Positions 1 to 6,556 of a stretch of 6,663 nt of DNA are shown in pieces. Origin of the DNA: Rhodospirillales bacterium (GTDB taxonomy: Bacteria > Pseudomonadota > Alphaproteobacteria > Rhodospirillales > JAOUPW01). The position numbers and the translations under genes are program-made. The stretch spans positions 1-6,663 of the forward strand of contig JAOUPW010000112.1 of assembly GCA_029879665.1 (NCBI GenBank), given 5' to 3'. The notes beneath the pieces were generated by a model. That model searched no databases. It was not told where the DNA came from and saw only the letters and a list, made by a program, of their open reading frames with translations. Position 1 is the first letter of the stretch; each line of letters opens with the position of its first letter.

Positions 1-1
1 A

Positions 2-1330
2 ATCCTTTGGCCCCAATTTCATTCGGGAACCGTGGGGCATATTCACGCCCTTCAGGTTCAGTTCTGGCAAACGGAGCGCTGGCCGCCGGAACGGCTGCTT
101 CAAGCCCAATTGACGCAAATCCAGGCCCTGATCTCCCACGCCGCGAACACCGTTCCCTTTTATCAGGATCGGTTGAAAGATGTCGCCACGCTGCCGCCCG
201 GCAAGCTGACCCTGGAGGCTTTCCGCAGGCTTCCTCTGCTGACCCGCACGGAAATCCAGGACGCGGGCGAATCTCTTGTTACCCAAGCTCTGCCCCCGGG
301 GCATGGAAGCATGTCGGACATCAAGACATCTGGTTCGTCCGGAAGGCCCGTGCGGATAAAAAGCAGCAGCCTGGCGGGCAAGTTCGTCGCTGCGCGCGGG
401 CTCCGTTATAATCTGTGGCATCGTCGTGATTTTTTGGGAAAAAACGTTACGATGATTTCACTTCCCCCGGGCACCGAAGAGAAGAAAAGTCAAAGCTGGG
501 CAGTTGGCATCAAAACCGGCCCATCCGTAATACTTAACCATAATTTTCCCGCAGCAAAACTTTTGGAGGCCCTCATCAGGGAGGACCCGGATTATTTGCA
601 GATTCATCCTTCAACCTTGAGGGAATTGCTCCGCATTTCCAGGGAAACAGGACTTCGACCCAGAAAGCTGCGCGAGGTCAGAACGCTCGGCGATAACTTG
701 GATGGCGACATCCGGGATTTATGCCGCCGGGAATGGAACATTGGAATTTCCGATAATTATAGCTGCCAGGAACTGGGTATTATCGCCCTGCAGTGCCCCG
801 ATTCTCCCGATCAGCCGCGCATGCACGTGATGGGGGAGTGTTTGCTGGTCGAAGTCCTCAATGATGAGGGCAAGGCATGTAAGGCAGGAGAGATGGGACG
901 AATTGTGGCGACGGACCTTCACAACTATGCGACGCCGTTAATCCGGTACGAGCTGGGCGATTATGCCGAAGCGGGGCCGCCTTGCGGGTGTGGCCGGACC
1001 TTGCCCGTGTTGAGCCAAATCGCGGGCCGGGAGAGAAATCTCGCCATTCTGCCCAACGGAGATAAGGTAACGCCGCTGTTGGCCATGGAGCCGTTAATTG
1101 TGGAATTGCCAATTCGCCAGTACCAGATGATCCAGAAATCCTTGACCGAGGTAGAAGTAAAAATGACAACGAGTCGACCGTTGACTGAGGAAGAGGAAAA
1201 TAAATTTCGGAACTTTATCGGCCGCTGTCTTCACTATCCCTTCAATTGCCGTTTCGACTATGTCGACGAAATCCCCCGCGGCCCGGGCGGCAAGTTTGAG
1301 ATTTTCCGTTGCGAGGTTGCTTCTTCCTGA
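2..1330 (+). CDS. PaaK/CapK-like adenylate-forming enzyme (phenylacetate-CoA ligase family), 5' end beyond window
   Basis: The protein belongs to the adenylate-forming (AMP-binding) superfamily and most resembles PaaK/CapK-type ligases, which activate a carboxylate with ATP. Numbering from the GTG at base 32, the phosphate-binding loop is TSGSSGRP (99-106). A YSCQELG motif (243-249) stands where PaaK proteins have YxxTE. LIRYELGD (303-310) carries the conserved Arg and Asp, CGCGRTLP (318-325) is the family's CxCGRtlP segment, and GGKF (419-422) near the C-terminus supplies the likely catalytic Lys. The frame is open to the first bases, and the codons before the GTG read like the family N-terminus, so the true start is probably off the left edge. 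The 442 codons visible nearly fill the usual 430-450. The substrate cannot be read from sequence. CapK relatives often sit in surface-polysaccharide clusters, but no such neighbour is visible here. Confidence is high for the family and low for the reaction. Confidence 0.85.
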   Translation: MLWPQFHSGTVGHIHALQVQFWQTERWPPERLLQAQLTQIQALISHAANTVPFYQDRLKDVATLPPGKLTLEAFRRLPLLTRTEIQDAGESLVTQALPPGHGSMSDIKTSGSSGRPVRIKSSSLAGKFVAARGLRYNLWHRRDFLGKNVTMISLPPGTEEKKSQSWAVGIKTGPSVILNHNFPAAKLLEALIREDPDYLQIHPSTLRELLRISRETGLRPRKLREVRTLGDNLDGDIRDLCRREWNIGISDNYSCQELGIIALQCPDSPDQPRMHVMGECLLVEVLNDEGKACKAGEMGRIVATDLHNYATPLIRYELGDYAEAGPPCGCGRTLPVLSQIAGRERNLAILPNGDKVTPLLAMEPLIVELPIRQYQMIQKSLTEVEVKMTTSRPLTEEEENKFRNFIGRCLHYPFNCRFDYVDEIPRGPGGKFEIFRCEVASS

Positions 1331-1350
1331 GGCGCAGCGGCGGTTTTTTT
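1306..1350 (+). terminator. Putative intrinsic terminator of the PaaK/CapK-like gene
   Basis: The arm CCGTTGCG (1306-1313), inside the last codons of the gene, pairs with CGCAGCGG (1333-1340). This gives eight pairs including one G-U wobble. After CGG comes a run of seven T's (1344-1350). The loop is rather long (19 bases) and the T-run starts three bases after the stem, so this is a plausible but imperfect rho-independent terminator. It would separate this gene from zapE. Confidence 0.4.
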
Positions 1351-1427
1351 ACAGGCCCGGATGGCTTTACAGGGTGCCGTCGGCCCCCTAAGTTTTTCGC
1401 GGGCGCAACAATTAGAGCAGTTAAAGC

Positions 1428-2543
1428 ATGACGGAAGGCCCCCTAGCAGATTACCGGGCCAGGATCTCAACCGGGGACCTGAATCCGGATCCCGTGCAGG
1501 CTCTGGCGGTGGAAAAGCTGCAAAGTCTTTACCACGCCCTTGCCGGGTACAAACCGCTTACGGGGTTAGCCGGATGGAAAGCCAGGTTCGGCCTGAACCG
1601 CCGGACCGAAGGACCGCCCCAGGGCCTTTATATCTACGGCGGGGTCGGACGCGGCAAATCCATGCTGATGGATATGTTTTTCCGCAATGCCGCCGTCGAG
1701 CGCAAGCGCCGGGTCCATTTCCATGCCTTCATGCAGCAGATCCATGAACGGTTGACCGAATACCGAAAAAAGCCGGGGCGCGCCGGCGACCCCATCCCGT
1801 CGTTGGCCGCGCGCCTGGTGGAAGAATCCTGGCTTCTCTGTTTCGACGAATTTCAGGTACAGGATATTGCCGACGCCATGATTCTGGGGCGGTTGTTCGA
1901 AGCCCTGTTCAAAGCCGGTGTGGTGGTGGTGGCCACCTCCAACCACCCGCCACGGTCCTTGTATAAGGACGGTCTGCAACGGGATCTTTTTTTACCCTTT
2001 GTCGACCTGATCGAGGAAAAGCTGGACCTTCTGGAACTGGCCGGCAACACCGATTACCGGATGGAAACCATCCGGAATATGAACGTCTACATTACCCCCA
2101 ACGATGCCGCGGCCGACCGGGAACTGGGTCGCTGCTTTAGCCGGCTAACCAATGACGCGCCGGCAAATTCGGACGGGATCGTTTTCCATCGCCGGCGAAT
2201 CGAAGTGCCGATGGCGGTCGATGGCGTCGCCTTGGCCAGCTTCGATGATCTGTGCTCGCAGCCGTTAGGTCCCGGCGATTATCTGGAAATCGCACGGCGC
2301 TACCACACGCTGGTGATGCCGGGAATACCACGCTTGCAGCCGTCGGAGCGCGACAAGGCAAAACGTTTCTTAACCTTGATCGATGCGCTGTATGAACACA
2401 AAGTTACTCTTATCTGTTCAGCGGAAACCCCGCCAGAATCCATATATCCTGCGGGGGATGGGGCTTTTGAGTTTAAAAGAACGGCGTCGCGTTTGATGGA
2501 AATGCAGTCGGAACCGTACATAAAATCCAAACACATTGATTAA
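1428..2543 (+). CDS. zapE: Cell division protein ZapE / AFG1-family ATPase
   Basis: This is a P-loop ATPase of the ZapE (bacterial) / AFG1-LACE1 (mitochondrial) family. E. coli ZapE is associated with the Z-ring during division, and the mitochondrial relatives act in inner-membrane protein homeostasis. The N-terminus GPLADYRARI followed by DPVQALAVEKL (21-31) is typical of the family. Walker A is GGVGRGKS (71-78), preceded by GLYIYG. Walker B is LLCFDE (136-141), followed by FQVQDIADAM. ATSNHPP (169-175) carries the sensor Asn, and GLQRDLFLPF (182-191) is the family signature with its Arg. The length, 371 residues, is normal and all key residues are present. The start ATG lacks a strong Shine-Dalgarno sequence, but the family N-terminus begins there. 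An AFG1-type gene directly upstream of mdh-sucCD is a common alphaproteobacterial arrangement, although the functional link is not established. Confidence 0.95.
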   Translation: MTEGPLADYRARISTGDLNPDPVQALAVEKLQSLYHALAGYKPLTGLAGWKARFGLNRRTEGPPQGLYIYGGVGRGKSMLMDMFFRNAAVERKRRVHFHAFMQQIHERLTEYRKKPGRAGDPIPSLAARLVEESWLLCFDEFQVQDIADAMILGRLFEALFKAGVVVVATSNHPPRSLYKDGLQRDLFLPFVDLIEEKLDLLELAGNTDYRMETIRNMNVYITPNDAAADRELGRCFSRLTNDAPANSDGIVFHRRRIEVPMAVDGVALASFDDLCSQPLGPGDYLEIARRYHTLVMPGIPRLQPSERDKAKRFLTLIDALYEHKVTLICSAETPPESIYPAGDGAFEFKRTASRLMEMQSEPYIKSKHID

Positions 2544-2556
2544 AAATGAATCGCGC

Positions 2557-2578
2557 GGGTGTGATCTGGAACACACCC
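2557..2578 (+). terminator. Hairpin just after zapE
   Basis: GGGTGTG (2557-2563) and CACACCC (2572-2578) form a perfect seven-pair stem with an eight-base loop, starting 14 bases after the zapE stop. What follows is TAAGGAAAACTATTT, with no clean T-run. It could be a weak terminator or a 3'-end-stabilising hairpin. The stem is seen directly; its role is inferred. Confidence 0.35.
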
Positions 2579-2644
2579 TAAGGAAAACTATTTGGTTATT
2601 AATTACGCCGACGCAAAAAATAGAATTTTCAAAATATTTAAAAA

Positions 2645-2660
2645 AAGCATTCTTATGCTT
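2645..2660 (-). repeat. Small inverted repeat beside an A-tract
   Basis: AAGCAT (2645-2650) and ATGCTT (2655-2660) are perfect six-base arms around TCTT. Seven A's (2640-2646) run into and overlap the left arm. Read on the minus strand, this is a short hairpin leading into a T-run, which looks like a weak terminator for leftward transcription. No minus-strand gene is visible that would need it, so chance is a real possibility in such A/T-rich DNA. Confidence 0.3.
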
Positions 2661-2680
2661 GCTCTCAGAATCAAAAAAGA

Positions 2681-2743
2681 GTAGTAACGCAATTGGAATA
2701 GGTAGTGCGCAAACAGGATAATGATTAGGCGTTATTATTTTTT
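2681..2743 (+). repeat. Imperfect inverted repeat followed by six T's, upstream of mdh
   Basis: GTAGTAACGC (2681-2690) can pair as RNA with GCGTTATTAT (2729-2738). The ten pairs include two G-U wobbles and enclose a 38-base loop. Six T's (2738-2743) begin at the end of the right arm. For transcripts arriving from zapE this could be a terminator, although the large loop makes folding less favourable. The mdh promoter candidate lies within the loop, so a transcript from that promoter would not contain the left arm. Confidence 0.3.
2693..2722 (+). promoter_or_regulatory. Candidate sigma70-type promoter for mdh
   Basis: TTGGAA (2693-2698; 4 of 6 match TTGACA) and GATAAT (2717-2722; 5 of 6 match TATAAT) are separated by 18 bases. 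Initiation would fall near 2729, giving a leader of about 70 bases before mdh. Six A's at 2673-2678 lie where an UP element would sit. The DNA is A/T-rich, so chance matches are likely, but the spacing and position fit. Confidence 0.4.
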
Positions 2744-2765
2744 GATAGCTTAGAGACTTTGTTGA

Positions 2766-3773
<1,008 letters not shown>

Positions 3774-3803
3774 GGCAGTCAGACATTGTGGTCATCGTAA
3801 AGC

Positions 3804-3822
3804 TTCAGTTAAGAAAGCTGAA
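3804..3822 (+). terminator. Weak hairpin after mdh
   Basis: TTCAGTT (3804-3810) pairs with AGCTGAA (3816-3822) around AAGAA, giving seven pairs including one G-U. It is A/U-rich and is followed only by TTTGG, so any termination would be partial at best. It could equally be a chance fold in the A/T-rich gap. Confidence 0.2.
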
Positions 3823-3856
3823 TTTGGTAATCGACTGTTAATAAAGTCTGCGCAAA

Positions 3857-3923
3857 TTATGATCATATATAACAAAGGGAAGGCGTAACCGAGAGACCGT
3901 TACTAGTAAGGGGATACTCTATT
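3857..3923 (+). promoter_or_regulatory. Leader of the H1-like gene: possible -10 element, small inverted repeats and Shine-Dalgarno
   Basis: The gap after mdh turns A/T-rich. Two -10-like hexamers are visible, TATGAT (3858-3863) and TATAAC (3868-3873), but neither has a convincing -35 at the usual distance. Downstream, GTAAC (3885-3889) can pair with GTTAC (3899-3903). The second arm overlaps a perfect ten-base palindrome, TTACTAGTAA (3900-3909), which runs into the Shine-Dalgarno AAGGGG (3908-3913), ten bases before the ATG. The ribosome site is convincing. A separate promoter and any structural control are only possible. Confidence 0.3.
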
Positions 3924-4427
3924 ATGAAAGCTAAACAGAAAACCACGAGGAAGCCTGCTAAGCGTAAGGCCGCCTCAACCAAACGGAAACCGGCCAAGCG
4001 GAAGTCCGCTGTCCGTCGCAAACCTGCCGTAAAGCGCAAAGCTGCTAAGAAGCGCAGCCCGGCGAAGCGGAAGACCGCGAAGCGTAAGACGAAGAAGGTC
4101 GCTAAGAAGAAGACCGCCAAGCGGAAGACGAAAAAGAAAGCCGCTAAGAAGAAAACCGCTAAGAAGAAAACTGCTAAGCGGAAAACGAAGAAAAAAGCCG
4201 CTAAGAAAAAGACTGCTAAGAAGAAAACTGCTAAGAAGAAAACCGCTAAGAAAAAAACAGCTAAGAAGAAAACCGCTAAGCGCAAGACGAAGAAGAAAGC
4301 CGCTAAGACCAAGACCAAGCGGAAGACCAAGCGCAAAGCTGCGAAAGCGAAAGTTGTCGCTCCCGCCAAGCGGAAAAGTTCTTCTTCCAAGAAGAGAAAG
4401 CCTGCTCGGAGAAAAAGCTCCAAGTAA
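3924..4427 (+). CDS. Histone H1-like Lys/Ala-rich DNA-binding protein
   Basis: The 167-residue protein contains only nine amino-acid types: 75 Lys, 32 Ala, 19 Arg, 19 Thr, 9 Ser, 6 Pro, 5 Val, one Met and one Gln. It has no acidic, aromatic, Gly, Leu or Ile residue, so it should be intrinsically disordered with a net charge near +94. An Arg/Pro-richer N-terminal part (1-50) leads into a repeat core. TAKRKTKK occurs at 51-58, 64-71, 83-90 and 117-124, and KKKTA occurs eight times, five of them in tandem at 94-118. The C-terminus is Ser/Arg-rich (SSSSKKRKPARRKSSK). This composition matches bacterial H1-like proteins such as Bordetella BpH1, chlamydial Hc2 and the Pseudomonas AlgP tail, which bind and compact DNA. 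AAGGGG ten bases upstream supports the start. It lies 150 bases after mdh and only 21 before sucC, implying co-transcription with the suc genes. The family assignment rests on composition, and a role in RNA binding cannot be excluded. Confidence 0.88.
   Translation: MKAKQKTTRKPAKRKAASTKRKPAKRKSAVRRKPAVKRKAAKKRSPAKRKTAKRKTKKVAKKKTAKRKTKKKAAKKKTAKKKTAKRKTKKKAAKKKTAKKKTAKKKTAKKKTAKKKTAKRKTKKKAAKTKTKRKTKRKAAKAKVVAPAKRKSSSSKKRKPARRKSSK
4074..4307 (+). repeat. In-frame nested repeats of the H1-like gene
   Basis: This is the coding repeat region for residues 51-128. Five 15-base units (4203-4277) each encode KKKTA in tandem; three further units lie upstream, at 4104-4118 and 4146-4175. The third and fifth tandem units are identical, while the others differ only at synonymous third positions. 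A longer block, TAKRKTKKKAAK, recurs at residues 64-75, 83-94 and 117-128. Because the unit is a multiple of three, gain or loss of copies would change the protein's length without breaking the frame. Confidence 0.85.
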
Positions 4428-4448
4428 GCGGCCTCTACGAAGGCAAAG

Positions 4449-5618
4449 ATGAACATACACGAGTACCAAGCCAAGCAACTCTTGGCTAAATTTGGCGTCG
4501 CCGTCCCTCGGGGCGGCGTCGCTTATACCGCCCAGGAGGCCCAATCCGTGGCCAAAGACCTGGGCGGTTCCGTTTGGGTGGTGAAAGCCCAAATTCATGC
4601 CGGCGGACGCGGCAAGGGCGGCGGCGTTAAGGTCGTCAAATCCATTGAAGACGTCCGCTCCACTGCCGATCAGATGCTGGGCATGACCCTGGTGACCCAT
4701 CAGACGGGTCCCGAGGGCAAGGAAGTAAAAAGGGTATATATCGAGGAAGGCTGCGATATTGCCCGGGAACTCTATCTCGGCGTTTTGATCGACCGTGTGA
4801 CATCCCGTGTTACCTTCATGGCTTCGACGGAAGGCGGCATGGAAATCGAGGAAGTCGCAGCCAAGACTCCCGAAAAAATTCTCAAGGTGGTAATAGATCC
4901 GGCGACCGGCATCCAGCCATTCCACGCCCGCCAACTGGCATTCGGCCTGGGGCTCGAAGGAAAACAGGTGGGAGCCGCCGTAAAATTCATGATTGCCATG
5001 TACAATGCATTCACCGGGCTGGACGCCAGCCTGCTGGAAATCAACCCGCTGGTGATAACCGGCGCTGGCGAGGTGATCGCGCTCGACGCCAAAATGAACT
5101 TTGACGATAACGCGCTCTACCGTCACAAGGATGTGGAAGCGCTGCGGGATGAAGATGAAGAAGATCCGACCGAACTAGAAGCCGCCCGTCACGACCTCAA
5201 CTATATCAAGCTGGACGGCAGCATCGGCTGCATGGTCAATGGCGCCGGCCTGGCCATGGCGACCATGGATATCATCAAGCTGTATGGCGGTGATCCTGCG
5301 AATTTCCTCGATGTCGGCGGTGGTGCGACCAAGGAGCGGGTAACCACGGCGTTCAAGCTCATTCTTTCCGATCCCAACGTGGAAGGAATTCTGGTCAATA
5401 TTTTCGGCGGGATCATGCGCTGCGACGTCATCGCCGAAGGCGTGGTTGCGGCCGCCCGTGAAGTCAGCCTCAACGTTCCCCTGGTCGTTAGGCTGGAAGG
5501 CACCAATGTGGAACTGGGCAAGAAAATTCTGTCCGAATCGGGCCTTCCCATCGTTTCGGCGGATAATTTGGCCGACGCGGCTGAAAAAGTAGTCAAAGCG
5601 GTCAAGGAGGCGGCCTGA
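4449..5618 (+). CDS. sucC: Succinyl-CoA ligase (ADP/GDP-forming) subunit beta
   Basis: This is the beta subunit of succinyl-CoA synthetase. With SucD it converts succinyl-CoA plus NDP and phosphate to succinate, CoA and NTP in the TCA cycle. The N-terminal ATP-grasp domain begins [12 protein letters not shown], the family hallmark. [18 protein letters not shown] (44-61) forms the nucleotide-binding lysine and glycine-rich loop. Asn199 (EINPL) and Asp213 ([10 protein letters not shown]) are the Mg-binding residues, at the same numbers as in E. coli. The C-terminal ligase-CoA domain contains DVGGGA (288-293), ILVNIFGGI (314-322) and [12 protein letters not shown] (346-357). The length of 389 residues is normal. 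A short GAAGG (4439-4443), five bases before the ATG, is the probable ribosome site. The gene follows the H1-like gene by 21 bases and its stop overlaps the sucD start. Nucleotide preference (ADP or GDP) cannot be decided by eye. Confidence 0.97.
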   Translation: MNIHEYQAKQLLAKFGVAVPRGGVAYTAQEAQSVAKDLGGSVWVVKAQIHAGGRGKGGGVKVVKSIEDVRSTADQMLGMTLVTHQTGPEGKEVKRVYIEEGCDIARELYLGVLIDRVTSRVTFMASTEGGMEIEEVAAKTPEKILKVVIDPATGIQPFHARQLAFGLGLEGKQVGAAVKFMIAMYNAFTGLDASLLEINPLVITGAGEVIALDAKMNFDDNALYRHKDVEALRDEDEEDPTELEAARHDLNYIKLDGSIGCMVNGAGLAMATMDIIKLYGGDPANFLDVGGGATKERVTTAFKLILSDPNVEGILVNIFGGIMRCDVIAEGVVAAAREVSLNVPLVVRLEGTNVELGKKILSESGLPIVSADNLADAAEKVVKAVKEAA

Positions 5619-5620
5619 TG
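5604..5620 (+). promoter_or_regulatory. Strong Shine-Dalgarno and TGATG stop/start overlap between sucC and sucD
   Basis: A full AAGGAGG (5604-5610), inside the last sucC codons, lies seven bases before the sucD ATG at 5618. The final A of the sucC TGA is the first base of that ATG. This arrangement favours translational coupling and equal amounts of the two subunits, and it settles the sucD start. Confidence 0.85.
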
Positions 5621-6493
5621 GCAGTTCTAGTCGGTTCCCAGACCAAGGTGATCTGCCAGGGTTTTACCGGTGCGCAGGGCACGTTTCATTCCGAACAGGC
5701 GATTGCCTACGGCACAAACATGGTCGGCGGCGTCACCCCCGGAAAGGGCGGCGCCAAGCATCTGGATTTACCCGTATTTGATACCGTCGCGGCCGCGGTG
5801 GCCAAAACCGGGGCCAACGCCTCGGTGATTTACGTACCGCCGCCCTTTGCCGCCGACGCTATTCTGGAGGCCATCGACGCCGAAATCCCTCTGGTGGTGT
5901 GTATTACCGAAGGGATTCCCGTTCTTGACATGGTCCGTGTCAAGCGCGCCCTGGAAGGAACCAAGACAAGACTCATCGGCCCCAACTGCCCAGGCGTCAT
6001 CACTCCCGACGAATGCAAAATCGGCATCATGCCGGGGCATATTCATACCCGGGGCAAGATCGGTATCGTATCCCGGTCCGGCACGCTCACCTATGAAGCC
6101 GTCGCCCAGACCACGGCGGCCGGGTTGGGCCAGACCACTTGTATTGGCATCGGCGGCGATCCGGTCAACGGTACCAATTTCGTCGATTGCCTGGAGCTGT
6201 TCCTGAGTGACGGGGAAACCGAAGCCATTGTCATGATCGGCGAAATCGGCGGTTCCGCCGAAGAAGACGCGGCGGACTTCATCAAGCGCTCGAAAATCAA
6301 AAAGCCCATGGTCGGGTTTATCGCCGGGGTTACGGCGCCTCCCGGCCGGCGTATGGGCCATGCTGGAGCCATCATTTCAGGCGGAAAAGGTACGGCCGAA
6401 GACAAGATCGAGGCCCTGAAAATCGCCGGAATTGCAATTTCCCCCTCGCCAGCGGCCATTGGAGACACCATGTTAAAGGTGTTGAAGGGTTAA
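5618..6493 (+). CDS. sucD: Succinyl-CoA ligase subunit alpha
   Basis: This is the alpha subunit of succinyl-CoA synthetase. It binds CoA and carries the phosphohistidine intermediate. The N-terminal CoA-binding Rossmann domain has [15 protein letters not shown] (14-28). GGVTPGKGG (37-45) and [10 protein letters not shown] (72-81) are standard family segments. GPNCPG (121-126) marks the second part, GEIGG (208-212) supplies a conserved Glu near the active site, and GHAGAI (247-252) contains the catalytic His248. All expected residues are present and the length of 291 is normal. It is translationally coupled to sucC by the one-base overlap. The end of the gene shows a perfect tandem duplication of nine bases that gives a second in-frame TAA nine bases after the first. 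Confidence 0.97.
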   Translation: MAVLVGSQTKVICQGFTGAQGTFHSEQAIAYGTNMVGGVTPGKGGAKHLDLPVFDTVAAAVAKTGANASVIYVPPPFAADAILEAIDAEIPLVVCITEGIPVLDMVRVKRALEGTKTRLIGPNCPGVITPDECKIGIMPGHIHTRGKIGIVSRSGTLTYEAVAQTTAAGLGQTTCIGIGGDPVNGTNFVDCLELFLSDGETEAIVMIGEIGGSAEEDAADFIKRSKIKKPMVGFIAGVTAPPGRRMGHAGAIISGGKGTAEDKIEALKIAGIAISPSPAAIGDTMLKVLKG

Positions 6494-6502
6494 AAGGGTT
6501 AA
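6485..6502 (+). repeat. Nine-base tandem duplication at the sucD stop codon
   Basis: AAGGGTTAA (6485-6493) is repeated exactly at 6494-6502. Each copy reads Lys-Gly-stop in the sucD frame, so two in-frame TAA codons result. It looks like a small slippage duplication; a functional role as a tandem stop is possible but not shown. Confidence 0.75.
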
Positions 6503-6522
6503 CCGTTCCATCTGTTCCTATC

Positions 6523-6556
6523 AGAGGGGGCCGGGGAGATCCCCGGCTATTGCGCC
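6523..6556 (+). promoter_or_regulatory. sucA leader: G-rich Shine-Dalgarno candidate followed by a strong hairpin
   Basis: GCCGGGG (6530-6536) and CCCCGGC (6541-6547) form a perfect, fully G-C stem around AGAT. The bases directly before sucA (TATTGCGCC) contain no Shine-Dalgarno. The nearest candidates are AGAGGGGG (6523-6530), directly before the stem, and GGGGAGA (6533-6539), mostly buried in it. If the stem forms, AGAGGGG is brought to about nine bases from the ATG. No T-run follows, so an intrinsic terminator is unlikely. Confidence 0.45.

Noticed and set aside
2536..2721. A 61-codon open frame starting at TTG and overlapping the zapE stop
   Set aside because: No Shine-Dalgarno, a rare start codon, no recognisable domain, and A/T-rich intergenic composition crossing two inverted repeats.
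3801..3923. A known riboswitch or tRNA in the mdh to H1-like gap
   Set aside because: Only short A/U-rich stems are present. No cloverleaf and no recognised metabolite-binding core can be seen.
4251..4257. A run of seven A's in the H1-like gene as a programmed frameshift site
   Set aside because: The codon phase (AAG AAA AAA ACA) does not give a canonical X XXY YYZ heptamer, and no downstream stimulator or useful alternative frame is evident.
4074..4307. The tandem repeats taken as a CRISPR array or noncoding satellite
   Set aside because: Units are 15 bases without spacers, keep the reading frame, and differ at synonymous positions, as expected for a coding repeat.
3863..4474. A 203-codon minus-strand frame with FFLAV repeats resembling a membrane protein
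   Set aside because: The hydrophobic repeats arise from reading AAG/AAA/GCT codons backwards. The plus-strand frame has a good ribosome site and a known protein type.
3975..5126. A 383-codon open frame on the minus strand across the H1-like gene and sucC
   Set aside because: It lies antisense to two well-supported genes, and its Leu/Ser/Phe-rich repeats are the mirror image of the Lys/Ala repeat codons. It has no family motifs.
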